Shown in pieces: positions 1-10,947 of a stretch of 64,000 nt of DNA. Source of the stretch: Obelidium mucronatum (lineage: Eukaryota > Chytridiomycota > Chytridiomycetes > Chytridiales > Chytriomycetaceae); the NCBI GenBank assembly GCA_025765595.1, contig JAIVFH010000082.1:93718-157717 (forward strand), written 5' to 3'. The notes under the pieces were generated by a model. That model ran no database searches, was not told the origin of the DNA, and saw only the letters and a program-made list of their open reading frames with translations. A program made the position numbers and the translations under genes. Each line of letters starts with the position of its first letter. Position 1 is the first letter of the stretch.

Positions 1-664
1 GCCAAATAACAATAGCAACGCTTCCGTATTGAGAGATGATCAAGAATTTTTTATCGACTTGTCCACTTTCGTGAGTTGATGTGGTTTTCATGAACTTGAT
101 AAATGCGCTCAAAAGGTATACATCCAGTGCGAAAATCAAGAGCGCTGGTATAGCCGTTGCCAGCGTACTTGCTGTACCGAGTACAAAATAACTGTCATTT
201 TCGCGAGTTGGCATGTCCAAGAAGTCACATATCACAATTGCAACTTGAGGAATAAGAGGCAAGTAAAGCAAAAACGGCAGAATCCGGACAAGTCTTTGAA
301 AGTGTTTATGGGAGGTTGGATACAGATTTTCGGCGACAGGTCCGCCGCGCTCCCAAGAATATATTACATATCCGAGCTCCAAGTGTGTTGTGAAGAAGGT
401 TTGAATCAAGTTGAAAATATCCCAGTCGCGAGGAGTATTGGCTCTTAGCAAAAATATTTCAAACAAATGTACACCGATGCTTGAAGCGATTATTAGAGCT
501 AGTGCTCTGTTGAAGGGAGTCGCGATAGTCCGCATCGTCCACGGGCGGTCTCGCTTCCAAGTTTCCCAATAGAGGACAAAGTAAACCAAGGCTAGAAGCC
601 CGATAACCGACACCAGCGTCATGAAAATACTCAAATCGACTGCCTTGGAGACTGCGATGCCCAT
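1..664 (-). CDS. 7TM family membrane protein (partial, C-terminus beyond window)
   Basis: Reading the minus strand from an ATG at 664 gives an open frame to the window edge (about 221 residues), starting MGIAVSKAVDL. It has at least five hydrophobic segments and the motif TPFNRALAL near residue 50. The same motif occurs in two further proteins here (51337-52215, TPFNRAILAG; 52309-53242, TLFNRAILIG), with matching spacing to later segments and a shared ISQYG or ISKYG stretch before the sixth segment. The three are therefore one paralogous family. Topology resembles a receptor (short N-terminus, seven segments in the complete members), but I recognise no named GPCR class. The gene starts 31 bp from the divergent dehydrogenase gene. 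Function is unknown; a sensory receptor is only a guess from topology. Confidence 0.75.
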   Translation of the reverse strand, partial: MGIAVSKAVDLSIFMTLVSVIGLLALVYFVLYWETWKRDRPWTMRTIATPFNRALALIIASSIGVHLFEIFLLRANTPRDWDIFNLIQTFFTTHLELGYVIYSWERGGPVAENLYPTSHKHFQRLVRILPFLLYLPLIPQVAIVICDFLDMPTRENDSYFVLGTASTLATAIPALLIFALDVYLLSAFIKFMKTTSTHESGQVDKKFLIISQYGSVAIVIW

Positions 665-695
665 GGATTTACGAGACGGAACAAAACACTGAAAA
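665..695. promoter_or_regulatory. 31-bp divergent spacer
   Basis: Only 31 bp separate the two opposing start codons (664 minus, 696 plus). Both 5' UTRs must overlap or extend into the neighbouring coding exon. I see no TATA-like element in it. Confidence 0.5.
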
Positions 696-2502
696 ATGCG
701 CCAAACGACTTTGGCTCAAGTGGCGCAGCACAACACGCCCGCCGATGCGTGGCTGGTCGTTGACGGCAAAGTAAGAAAAACCTAAGCCTGCCTTGGCAAA
801 ACGCGTCGAAGCCAGAAACTGACACTGATTCTGCCCAGGCGTACGATGTCTCGGCCTTCCTCGATGCGCACCCAGGCGGCCGCCGCATTCTGCTCGACCA
901 CATTGGCACAGACGCGTCGCAGGTCTTCCACCGCTTCCACAACGCAGCGACAGTTTTGGCAAAGTTTGGGCATCTGCAGGTGGCTGTAATACCAGAGTCA
1001 AACAACGCAAAACAAGGAAAACTCGCAAAGCAAGTCGCGTTTGCCGATCCAGTCTGGGCGCAGCAGTGGGCGTCGCCCTACTACAACGACAGCCACAGGG
1101 TGAGGGGGTTTTTGAGCCATCTGAAGTAATTCTGAACTCAAAACCCACCAGCGGCTCAGAGAGTGGGCACGCGACTTGGTCGACAGAGAACTCATGCCCT
1201 TCATACACGAGTGGGACACGGATGCAAAAGTGCCACTGTCAGTATACAAAAAAATGGGCCAAGTCGGTCTTCTCTCATGCATGATTGGCGTTTTCCCATG
1301 GCCAGACTACGCTCCATGCCCGCCACCTGCTGGAATCAACCCACAAGAATGGAACATGTTTCATGAGCTTGTAGTTATCGATGAGTTGAATCGAATCGCG
1401 TCTGTGGGTGTGAATCAGTTCTTGTGGGTAACTCCTGCCATTGCACTGACGCCTGTGATTCACTTTGGTTCTGTGGCTATGCGGGAGAAGCTTGTTAAAC
1501 CATGTTTGAGTGGGGAAAAGAATATTGCTCTTGCAATCACTGAGGTTTGAAGCGAGAATTTTTTCTTTACTGGTCCTATGATTTCAATTTGAACTCCATT
1601 TCAAATCAGCCATACGCAGGAAGCGATGTAGCAAATATACTGACAAAGGCAACAAAAACCCCAGACGGAAAGCATTACATTCTAAATGGTGAGAAAAAGT
1701 GGATCACAACGGGGACTTGGGCAGAATACTTTGTTGTCGCAGCTCGAACAGGCGGTCCAGGAATGAATGGAATATCCTTGATATTGGTTGACCGCGCCAT
1801 TACAATAGCAGACGAATTCGGGTCTCGTCCTGTGGCGTGTCAAGGATGTCGAGGATCGGGAACAGCGTTTTTAACCTTTGAAAACTGCAAAGTACCTGTG
1901 GAAAACTTAATTGGTCTGGAGAATCAAGGGTTCAGTTACATTATGAAGAACTTTAACCATGAGCGGTTGACTGGAACTATTGCCACAATTCGTTTGGCCC
2001 GAGTCTGTTATGAGGAAGCAATGGTCTATGCTCACAAGCGACGAACGTTCGGTAAAATCCTGTTTGAGCATGCCGTGATTCGCAACAAGTTGGCGCACAT
2101 GTTGAGGCAGATTGAGGCCACCCAGGCGTGGGTTGAGTTTATTGTATATCAAGTGACTCAAATGTCGAAAGAAGACGCTTTATCAAAGTTGGGCGGACCT
2201 ACCGCTTTGCTTAAAGCGCAATGCTCGCAAGTTCTTGAGTACTGCGCGAGAGAGGCGAGTCAGATTCTTGGAGGCGTCTCTTATACAAAGGGCGGTATTG
2301 GGGAAAAAGTGGAAAGGATTTATCGTGATGTTCGCGGACTTGCCATCCCTGGTGGATCGGAGGAGATTATGCTTGGTAACAATCATTTTTATTGTTCTTG
2401 TCAATTTAGTCTCTCTGACTTGTCGTTTTCGTTGCTTCTGTTTTAGACCTTGGAATCCGTCAGGCACAAAAAGCGAGTTCTGCTTTCAACTCCAAGATGT
2501 AG
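696..2502 (+). CDS. Acyl-CoA dehydrogenase with N-terminal cytochrome b5 domain
   Basis: The first ~70 residues form a cytochrome b5 domain (DGKAYDVSAF, heme-ligand HPGG, second heme His in VFHRFHNA). The rest is an acyl-CoA dehydrogenase: ITEPYAGSDVAN is the classic FAD/substrate signature, and ILGGVSYTKGG through GGSEEIMLDLGIRQ is the C-terminal signature. Introns read as 771-838, 1100-1151, 1545-1609 and 2376-2446; the last one restores EEIMLDLGIRQ and a stop at 2500-2502. The b5-ACAD fusion is a known fungal arrangement, presumably coupling flavin chemistry to a heme electron carrier in fatty-acid or branched-chain acyl-CoA oxidation. There is no frameshift. The start at 696 is the first ATG before a complete b5 fold. 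The physiological substrate cannot be told from sequence. Confidence 0.9.
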
Positions 2503-3246
2503 AGTGTCCAAAAATGGAACGGTTCCCGCTTTTGTTGTTGTTGCTTGTTGTTGGAGGGATGCAGTCACTTGAAAATGACCAAAAAGCAAACAAATATACA
2601 ATTTCAGCTTTGTATATTCTTTATATATTTATTTAATTTTTCTTCAAATGGCTTGAAACGCAAAATGCTGTCCCTAGCTTCTTGTATCCCATCACTGAAA
2701 AATTCAATATTCCATTTTTTTTCCATAACGTGACTGCAGATCCTGAGGTCAGCCAGGCAAACCAGATGTAAGAATTTGTTTTAAAAGTTAAACGCGACAA
2801 TTTTAATCATTGATTTTTTTTTTTGGTACAAAAAAACCAACATATTCTGATGAATTTAAATGCATTTTAATTCTCTCTTTTGGTATTCTGATACTTATTT
2901 CTGGACTTTTTCAGTTTTCAAAGTTCCGTGCGGGCAGAGATAGGGACGCGTTCATAATTGCGGAAAAAAAAAGTGTCAAAGAATGTAATTTGTGACTTTG
3001 ACTCCCCCACCAAGTCAATCTAAACGAAAACACTTGGTTTCTTTTTTTCTTCTTCTAGGAACTTGATTAGTAAAAGAAACGCGCTTAAAAGTAAGCACTT
3101 GGCAGGGGTTGCAGTACCTAATTACAGTTCTGACCTCTGTAAACTTTCCTCATTCCAAAGACAGCAATCGCCAAAGCGTCAACCTTCACAAACGAATAGA
3201 TGAAAACAACAGTTTTGAGCGTCAGAAGGTCTCGAGTTTCTATACA
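2503..3246. other. Intergenic, no gene recognised
   Basis: AT-rich stretch with homopolymer T runs. Short open frames at 2545-2995 show no family features. It presumably holds the dehydrogenase 3' UTR and the promoter of the next gene. Confidence 0.4.
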
Positions 3247-3918
3247 ATGACGACGGAGCTAGAGAACGAAGGCCCACCGTCCTTATCGAAATCTCAGACA
3301 AGGGCTGTCAAATCAGGAAAACCGTCACACGAACCATCCGCAACAACATCTATTTCTCGGAGAGTTATTCTCAGAAAGAATTCCTCCTCATCCTTCTCCT
3401 CCTCAAAGCCTCCAGTTCTCAGCAAGTACCTCCAGGACAGAGCTGCTGCAACAGCAAGCCGTCTTGCCAGATATGAAATCAAAGCCCAACTTCAGCAAGA
3501 CGCGCTTTTTGCCCCGAAAACCAAAGAACAAATTCAAATCGAGTTATTTGGAAGCGTCATTTCCGATGACGAAGAAGAAGAAGAAACAGTCATTCTCCCT
3601 GTCGCTGTTGCATCAACCATTCCAACACCGCGATTAAAAACTCATTTATGGTCATCCTGTGTTTCCACAGAACACCAGGAGTTTCTCCATCTCGCGAAAT
3701 CAAACGTGGCACTCCAGACGCGCATGTTGGAAGCCGTCAAACAGTATCTCATTGACAAGCTGGATATTGATGAGTTGAGATTGTGTGGAATCTATGTAAA
3801 GAGAGCGCCGGCGGTTCCGAAAATGAGGATCCCGGATGTTTTGAAAAGTGAATTTGTTTGTTGGTTTGCGGAGGGTGTTGAGAGTGGGTTTACTGTTGTG
3901 AATCTTTGTTATGATTGA
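3247..3918 (+). CDS. Hypothetical protein, 223 aa
   Basis: Single-exon frame from MTTELENEG at 3247 to TGA at 3918. The N-terminal ~60 residues are Ser/Thr/Lys-rich and probably disordered. A basic helical stretch (SKYLQDRAAATASRLARYE) follows, then an acidic run (DDEEEEE) near residue 110, and a folded-looking C-terminal half with the helical segment MLEAVKQYLIDKLDIDELRL. The codon-like composition and absence of stops argue for a real gene. I do not recognise the family. An upstream in-frame extension to 3109 exists but lacks a convincing start. Confidence 0.55.
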   Translation: MTTELENEGPPSLSKSQTRAVKSGKPSHEPSATTSISRRVILRKNSSSSFSSSKPPVLSKYLQDRAAATASRLARYEIKAQLQQDALFAPKTKEQIQIELFGSVISDDEEEEETVILPVAVASTIPTPRLKTHLWSSCVSTEHQEFLHLAKSNVALQTRMLEAVKQYLIDKLDIDELRLCGIYVKRAPAVPKMRIPDVLKSEFVCWFAEGVESGFTVVNLCYD

Positions 3919-4105
3919 ACTTTGTAGAGCGAAGAGAGAGAAAGTGAGCGAAGGGATTCGAATTCCAACAGTACTGAGATACATCGTTGATTAATATAAT
4001 AATAGATTCTATTTATTTAGCGTCGCACGACTCCAGAATTTAGGAATTACTGAAATCTATAAAAAGAACAAGCAACCAAAAAAAACAAACACTCTGACAC
4101 AAACC

Positions 4106-5135
4106 ATGGCTTTATTCAGCGACACTCTCATCTCACCTGAAGTGACCAAATCGATTGCTCAAGGTTACAGAATCAGACCGCTCCATGCCGGGGACTTTGA
4201 GAAAGGTTTGTTTATTTGATTCCCTTTGCAAAGATTTATTCAATGAATTATAACTACGACTATCTATGTATGCGTCCAAAAAAAAAACAAAAAAGGATTC
4301 TTGGAGACGCTTGGAAATCTAACGACTGTGGGGCCTGTGACCAAGCAGGAGTTTACAGGTGTGTGCGTCAGTTTTTTTGTTCTTGACACTTGAAATAATG
4401 GAATCTCCAAATTATTCCTCGTTTTTTATATAGAGAGGTTCAATTATATCAAGGCGAGAAACGATACGTACTTTACGATTGGTAAAAATATTGTGGAACC
4501 ACTTCCGGATGACCAATTATACCAAAAAACATCACAGTCGTTGAGGACATCAAGAATGCAAAGATTATCGGAGCGGGTACCATTCTCGTGGAAAGAAAGT
4601 TTGTTCACGGATGCGGATTGGTAAGATGATTTTTGACATGAGTTTTACGCGATTTTACTGAAGTACAACGAAAAAAAAAGGTTGGCCACATTGAAGACAT
4701 TGTCACAGCGGAATCAGCACGTGGTCTCAACTTGGGTCGTTTGTATGATGTCGATACACAAAGTTAAGTCGCGTGCTGACATGGTACCAAAAAAAATATA
4801 GAATCATTGAAACGCTCAAGTACATTGGACTCAAGACCGGATGCTACAAGAGTTGAGTGATTTTTTTTGGCACGTTTTGGTGAGTTTGAGTACTGACTAT
4901 ACTTCTCTTTATAGTTATACGTAAGTCATGTCTCTCGTCAAATATTCACCTCAATTAAATAAACCTTCGAAAACAAAAGTGGACTGCAGTGAAAAGAATA
5001 TTCCATTCTACAACAAATGTGGATTCAAGCAGAAGGTAAAAAGAAATAAACACATCAAACTTTAAAACTTCGGTGTAGGAATACGAATGCGCCTTGTATA
5101 TTCCTGAAAATGAAAAAGTCAAGGCAAAGTTGTAA
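4106..5135 (+). CDS. GNA1: Glucosamine 6-phosphate N-acetyltransferase
   Basis: Five or more short introns split a ~155-residue GNAT protein beginning MALFSDTLISPEV. Spliced blocks include YRIRPLHAGDFEKGFLETL, NLTTVGPVTKQEF, IIGAGTILVERKFVHGCG, VGHIEDIVTAESARGLNLG, LIETLKYIGLKTGCYK, ILDCSEKNIPFYNKCGF. These match GNA1 along its length: the GHIEDIVV-type strand, the RG.G-type acetyl-CoA loop (here SARGLNLG) and the C..N..FY.KCGF end. The enzyme acetylates GlcN-6-P with acetyl-CoA, the second step to UDP-GlcNAc, which feeds chitin, N-glycans and GPI anchors. Length is normal for fungi. The exon after TYFTI uses an acceptor just before VVEDIKNAK; the segment from about 4488 to 4527 is intron. 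Confidence 0.88.
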
Positions 5136-5277
5136 TCACTCATGTAAACAATAAAACACAAAAGGATATAGCAGTATTTATACTTTGGAAATTTGTGATT
5201 GTTTATTTCAAAGGAACTAAAAACATATACGATGGGCAGGGCAGAGGACAGAGAGATTTACACAACTTGAGATTAGT

Positions 5278-6346
5278 TCAGGCATTATTATTGTTGTCGG
5301 CAGCCTGGATCATGACAGCTTGGAGTCTCTTTGCTCGAATAAAGTCAGCATTTGCCCTCTAGATGTATTGAAATGAAAATATTAGAAGAATGGCTATGAA
5401 AAAAGCAGATTGATTTACTGCTTTTGGCAGAGGGCAAAGGACAATTTACTGACAGCAGAGTCTATGATTCGAAAAAGAGAATACACCGCCTTCGGCGGGG
5501 GGGTACCGCCTACGGCGGATGAAACAAAAAACAAAAAAAAGCACCGCCTACGGCGATGGAATCGATTGCCTCCGGCAATAAGGCACAACCAACAACACCC
5601 ACCAACATCAAAAAGAAGCCAAAAGCAACCATCAAATAAGCGATAAAATCATTCTGCTTCCCAATCGCCACAGTCTGTTCGTAATTATCCGGATCGTACT
5701 TGTACGTAGCCTCTTCGACTTCCTGGTCCTTTTCCAGAACAAGAAAACCATAGCGGATGAATGTAAGCCCAAGCCCCGATCGCGAGCCGCACCTGGCGGC
5801 GTATGTTGTGGCCAGCATTGTGGTCATCATGTAGCCCATGAAGTCGAAGGTGATGGACACAAACAGATTCGCCATGAACGAAAAGAAGTCGCCAACGGGC
5901 AGGCCGTCGATCAGCACTTCGCCGTCCTCGGCCACGACGTTCACTGCGTTGTCGAGATAGTGCGGCAGCGCGCCTCTGTCGTCGGACTCGGCGATGGCGA
6001 CATTGTCCGCAAACACGTCTCTGTACGTAGGCGGCGGCCTGTGTTCTTCGGAGAGTTCAGCCGACGTGTTGACGACGCCCAGGTTGGCAAACACGCCGTC
6101 GGTTGTGTTTGGCTTTGCGGCTTCGAGCGCCTTGGACTGCTTGCTTTGCGTGCCCGAGGGCGGCTGGGCGGGTGCGGCTGACGATGAGGACGATGAGGAG
6201 ACGGGTTCGTCGTCGGCCACCACGGGCGCATAGCCGCTTGGCGCTGCGCCAAAGAAGCGGCTGGCTGCGGCGGCGTCGTTGTGGCCGCTGTGGCCGGGGT
6301 ACAGCGGCGCTGCGTCGTTGTCGTTGTCGTGTGGAGGTGGTTGCAT
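5278..6346 (-). CDS. Ndfip/Bsd2-family adaptor for NEDD4/Rsp5 ubiquitin ligases
   Basis: Exon 1 (6346-5603) starts MQPPPHDND and encodes a disordered Ser/Ala/Pro-rich region, a PPxY motif (PPPTYRDVF, near residue 103) and transmembrane segments (FFSFMANLFVSITFDFMGYM; then after GLTFIRYGFLV, DFIAYLMVAFGFFLML). Exon 2 (5358-5278) adds RANADFIRAKRLQ and a polar Asn-rich tail. PPxY plus three membrane spans is the Ndfip1/Bsd2 layout; in yeast Bsd2 recruits Rsp5 to sort membrane cargo such as metal transporters to the vacuole. The 244-nt intron (5602-5359) contains GC-rich hairpins. A third hydrophobic block near the end of exon 1 depends on the donor chosen. Confidence 0.82.
5483..5578. repeat. 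Cluster of GC-rich palindromic hairpins inside an intron
   Basis: Four short palindromes lie within the Bsd2-like intron: CCGCCTTCGGCGG at about 5490, CCGCCTACGGCGG at about 5505, CCGCCTACGGCG at about 5544 and TTGCCTCCGGCAA at about 5567. Related copies sit in introns at about 7240 and 32190-32231. Their GC content contrasts sharply with the AT-rich introns. Confidence 0.75.
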
Positions 6347-6675
6347 TTCAAATAAAATAATGTTGAATAATTCGAACTCTGAAACAAGAAAGATGTTGTC
6401 GTGGCATTGCGATCCAGTTGCTTGTTGCTCGGAGTACTTGGGTACTTGGAACTTGGAAATTGAGAGCGTTTTTATTATGCCGTTGCCTGTTACTTACCTG
6501 TGTTTATAACTCTGGACTACCACCGAGATTGTGTGAGTTAACAATTAAACGAAATTGATCATGCTACATTCCGTGGCGGCTTAAATCACTGGCTTCTCCA
6601 TTTCGTGGTTTTCCACTGTGTCGAATGTGAAACCCCCACGATTTGCCACTGTCAGAAAAAAACAAGTGCGAAATA
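6347..6675. promoter_or_regulatory. Bidirectional intergenic region
   Basis: 329 bp between the divergent starts of the Bsd2-like gene and the kinase gene. It presumably holds both promoters. I see no clear motif. Confidence 0.35.
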
Positions 6676-9600
6676 ATGGACTCCACCAACAAGGACAGAG
6701 ATAGTCTGTACCAAACTGTTGAGGTATGATAATACAGGCCTGCTTTTGTTTTGAATTATTCGGCTTTTAAACCTCTGGTCTTTTGTAGGTAGTCCACAGT
6801 GAAACGGCTGGTAAAAGCGACATTCAAGCTTCAAAACAACAACTCTAACTCCGCCCCTTCCTTATTAAAGTATCGATACCACAAAAGCAATCTCCTCCCG
6901 CATACGAAGTCATCCTCCCCGAATCTCCACCTCTGGTTCCTATATCCCAGCTTTCCCATGTCGATCACCTCTTACACTCCATTGCCGATTCTCTTGTTCA
7001 AGTGAAACAAAACAGAGCTGCTTTATACCGCTTGATTACTCGATCGCAGTCTATTCTTGTTCAAGTCAATGAGTTTGTTAAACTTGACTCAGATGGAACA
7101 TCGCCTCCCACCAAACTTCCTGTTTCTATTTCGGCGCATTTTGATACTCTTTTGGAGTTATTGAAGGGTTTGGAGGTGTTTGTCAAGAAGCAAGGAGCTA
7201 CAAAGGTTTGTTTTGTTCGACCACCTGAAGTCCCGACCACCGTAGGCGGTGTATTCCTTACAGTTTGCTGCCACACGTCTAATCACCCCTCAAATTTCAC
7301 TCATACGCAAAATATACAGTTCATGAACAACTTTGTAAACCGCGAAGGAATCTCTGCCAAGATATCTCAATTCAACCAAGAACTATCAATGATTGCACAA
7401 GACCTGACCTTGGCGATTGAAATTGACAACAAGGCATGGATCTCCGAGGACAGACAAGACCGGAAATTGGATCTGGAGGAACTCGATCAAACACTTCAAC
7501 ATTTGGTGGACAATGATTACAAGATTTTGAATGCACTCGAGTTGAAGCAGGTTGAATATTTCGAGGCGATTGAGGTGATTTCTTCCATGTTTTTATAAGC
7601 AGCCTGATTTCCTGTAACGAGTCATTTTTATTTAGGCACTGCAAAAAAACATTGCCGAACAAATCGACCGCAGCCTCGAAAAGAACCTTGAAAGAATATT
7701 CATGGAACGAGCCCTCACATGCCTCCGCCGCGCCAGCGACGCCACCTTCCCCAACACCAAACCAACCACGACTCCCGCCCCATGGGTCCTCACCAGCTGG
7801 GAAATCGAAATCGGCGAATCAATCAGCCGCGGCGGATTCGGAGAAGTCTTGAAAGCAACCTGGCTCGGACACACGATCGTGGCCGTCAAACGCCTCCACA
7901 TGCGTCTGGAAACACAAAAACTTAAAGAGGATTTCTTGCGGGAAGTGAAAACGTGGTTCCCTTTGAGACATCCGAATATCGTGCCGTTGTTGGGTGCGTG
8001 TGCGACGGCGGAGAGGCCGTTTATGGTTGCACCGTACATGTCGCGGGGTCATGCGTTGCAGTATTTGGAGTCGGTGGGGAGGGATAATGTGGAGGTGAGG
8101 GGTTGTAAACTGTTGTACGAGGTTTCTCTGGGGATGCAGTATCTACATGCTCGAGGTGTTGTGCATGGGGATTTGAAGGCTGTGAATGTTTTGGTACGTG
8201 ACTTGATAAAATATTTTGAGTGTCATTGGTTTATTTTCTCATTCCTTTTTTTTTTATTTTTTTATCCTGCAGATTGACGAACACTGTACAGCATACGTGG
8301 CCGACTTTGGATTTGCAACCCTCAAACAATTCTCATCCACTCGTCACACTACCAGCACCAGTGCCCCAGCCTTTGGCGGAACACTGCGCTGGATGTCCCC
8401 CGAACGCCTCCAAGGCGCCAAACTAACACCCCCTGTCGACATTTACGCCTTCGCAATGACAGCTTACGAAGTCTTGAGTGAAGGAGACGTTCCCTACACG
8501 GAAACGCCGGACGCGCTCTTGTTCCAACATGTCGTGAATAACCATGTGAGGCCACAGAAACCATCCGGTTGTGATGTGGTTTTTAAAGGGACGCATACGC
8601 AGTTGTGGAGGTTGATGGGGAGTTGTTGGGCGCCGGATCCGTTGGCGAGGCCGTCGTTTAGTGGGATTTCGGTGGGGATGAAGAGTATTGCCAAAGAAGC
8701 TGCGAATGTTGCGGCTGCTGCTGCTGCTGCGGCCGCGGTAGCCAAAAATGTTGTGACTGGGGTGGTTGAAACGCAAGGAAAGAAGGTTCCTGTGGAGGAC
8801 TTAAGTGGAGATTCCGGCGTAACGAGTATGAGTTCCGAAGGTGCTGGAGGAAGCCGTGGAGAAACCACGGCTGTCAAAGGACAGTTTCGTGAAAACGACG
8901 GCCAGGAACCAAAGGAACGACGACGGATCGTCCATCGTGCCATATGGCATAGTCGTAGACATCCCAGTGGAAACAAGCCAGGCCACGGAGAAGGCCGTCG
9001 AAAGAAGGGAATTGACATGGCACCAAGCGAGACTAGCGAAAGCTCTGAATCTGATGACAGCACTGATGAAGTCTCGGACTCAGATGATTCTGTAGTCGCC
9101 GAAAAGTCGGTTGACGTTACTTCAGCTGAATCAGAACCAAATCAAATGGTTCTCAAGGACGGTTCCCAAGATAAATCATCAGACGATGATGAAGATGTTC
9201 ATTTGCAATTTGAACCTGGTACTTGGGGCGCCTGGGGTAAGACTGTTTTTTGTCAACTTGTCCCAAAAAGTGATGTTGACTAAATTACAATGCAATGTAG
9301 TTTACAACTTGGTCCCTATCCTCCCCACAGACATTCAAAAAGAAGTCAAAGCAAAAGTCCATAAATTCGCGCTCCAACTGCACCAAGAAGACGTGAAACT
9401 CGAAGGAGAAGGCGTTTTTATCGATTTCATCCAAGACCTCAAGAAGGCGGGTGCAAAAGCGAAAGGACTTGCAAAAACAGTTCGGAAAGGAAAAAAAGAT
9501 AAAGGAGGAATATCTTTCAGATTCGGAAGTGGTCCGACAAGTGATGAAGATGAGGATGCAAATCGCGGAAGTTTTGGCTCATCGCGTAGTAGCGGGAATA

Positions 9601-10844
9601 GTAAAAACACTGGAAAGCTTCAAGAAGACCTTACCGAAATGGCCCGAGACCTTGAGAAGGGTCAGAAAGAGGTACAAGGGGCGCTTGGAATCAAGGGATG
9701 GACGACAGCCGCCGCCGCGAAACCCAAGCCTTTTGCCCCCGCTGCCGCTACGGAAGAAGATATACAAGCTGAAATCGATGCTGAAATGGAGCGCCTAGAC
9801 GCTCAAGAAGAAGCCCTCCTGCTACGGCAACAAGAAGTCGAAACAAAGCTCAACAACCAACTCAAACTTCAACAAAAGCAACTCCAAATACAAGAACAAG
9901 AAATCCGGCTCCGAAAAAAGGAGCTTGAACTTGCAGCACAAGAAGAAAGTCTTCGAGGCTTAGCCGAAAACAAGACACACGATGCAACCACTTTTGACAA
10001 GGAAAAGTTGCATGATGAGTTGGAGGAAGCTCGATCACGGCTTCGTGAATCTGAAGCTGCTGTTCGAGAGAAGGAGCGCGAGATTCGGAATCAAGAGCGC
10101 GAGTTTCAGCAACAAATGAAATTGCAGGAACAAGAGAGGAGGTTGCAGCAGAAGCGTGCTGAGAAGTATGCCTCTAGACATCAACGTGAGGAAGCTCGTC
10201 AACGCAAGAAGGAGGACGAGCAGCGACGAAAAGATGACATGCAACGTCAAAAAGATGCCATGCAGAAGCAAAAGGAGGCAAGGCAGCGTCAACAAGAAGA
10301 CCTTCAATCTCAGATGCATGATCTGCAGACTCAACATGAAGATGTTGATGAAGAACCTGTGGTTGTCTTGTCCAGGGCAACTGAATACCGCCCTGAAGGA
10401 AGAAGTCAGTCAAACACCAACACCAGCAGTGGTGGCGGTGGGTTTGGATTTGCTGGGTTTTGGGGGTCTCTTTTTGGTGGGGCTCCTCGAACATCCGAGG
10501 AGACTCAGAGGCCAACTTTTACACGAGCAGCTACTCAAGACCCACGCCAAAGTCTTGGAAATCTGCCTTCGTATTCTTCGCGGCAGTCTTTGGATTCTGT
10601 ACCTGCACCACCTGCACCGCCGGTACCAGCCAAACCACCATCGTTCGCAGATGCCACACCTGCGTCTGCATATGCTGCGCCTGTAAGTGCAGCTCCGACA
10701 AGTGCTGTGCCCACATCTGCCAGTGCTGTTCCCACATCTGCCAGTGCTGTTCCCACATCTGCCAGTGCTGTTCCAACATCAGCAGCAGCAACAACAAGCG
10801 CCACCACCACAAACAGAAAACCATTCGTAATTCGCTTCTTATAA
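6676..10844 (+). CDS. TKL-type protein kinase with N-terminal MLKL-like helical bundle and long coiled-coil tail
   Basis: Introns read as 6724-6788, 6811-6870 (removes an otherwise in-frame TAA), 7206-7319, 7575-7635, 8194-8272 and 9237-9330. Domain order: residues ~40-220 form an MLKL-NTD-like four-helix bundle (LLELLKGLEVFVKK, then SMIAQDLTLAIEID); kinase ~255-520 with glycine loop SRGGFGEV, VAVKRL, HGDLKAVNVL (Gly replaces Arg of HRD), DFGFA, and GGTLRWMSPERL; a Ser/Asp-rich linker (SSESDDSTDEVSDSDD); a conserved block after DIQKEVKAKVHKFALQL; about 200 residues of Gln/Glu/Arg-rich coiled coil; a Pro/Ser tail with a 21-bp minisatellite. No frameshift after splicing. HGD kinases are common among TKL-like kinases of basal fungi and are generally predicted active. 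In metazoan MLKL the equivalent bundle disrupts membranes; whether this one does is unknown. Confidence 0.85.
7236..7256. repeat. GC-rich hairpin in kinase intron
   Basis: ACCACCGTAGGCGGTGT lies inside intron 7206-7319. It is the reverse orientation of the hairpin family at 5483-5578. Confidence 0.6.
10707..10779 (+). repeat. 21-bp coding minisatellite
   Basis: Three full in-frame units of 21 bp (starts 10707, 10728, 10749) plus a partial fourth encode the heptad PTSASAV near the kinase C-terminus. The third-position sequence is almost identical between units, so the expansion is recent. Confidence 0.8.
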
Positions 10845-10947
10845 CTCCATTTTTGTTTTTATTCCAGAAACTTTTGTATGTACCAAAATTATTAAAAAGT
10901 CTGTATGTTGTTTTTATTGAAACAACCACAAACCCACAAAATTATTT

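Noticed and set aside
669..1282. Minus-strand open frames opposite the b5 domain
   Set aside because: They are antisense shadows of the b5-dehydrogenase exons with no family resemblance.
6811..6870. In-frame TAA early in the kinase gene, suggesting a pseudogene or reassigned stop codon
   Set aside because: A good GT-AG intron (6811-6870) removes it and keeps the frame. TAA, TAG and TGA all end other genes here, so no codon is reassigned.
10531..10929. Minus-strand repeat protein (EQHWQMW units) opposite the kinase tail
   Set aside because: It is the antisense reading of the 21-bp minisatellite.
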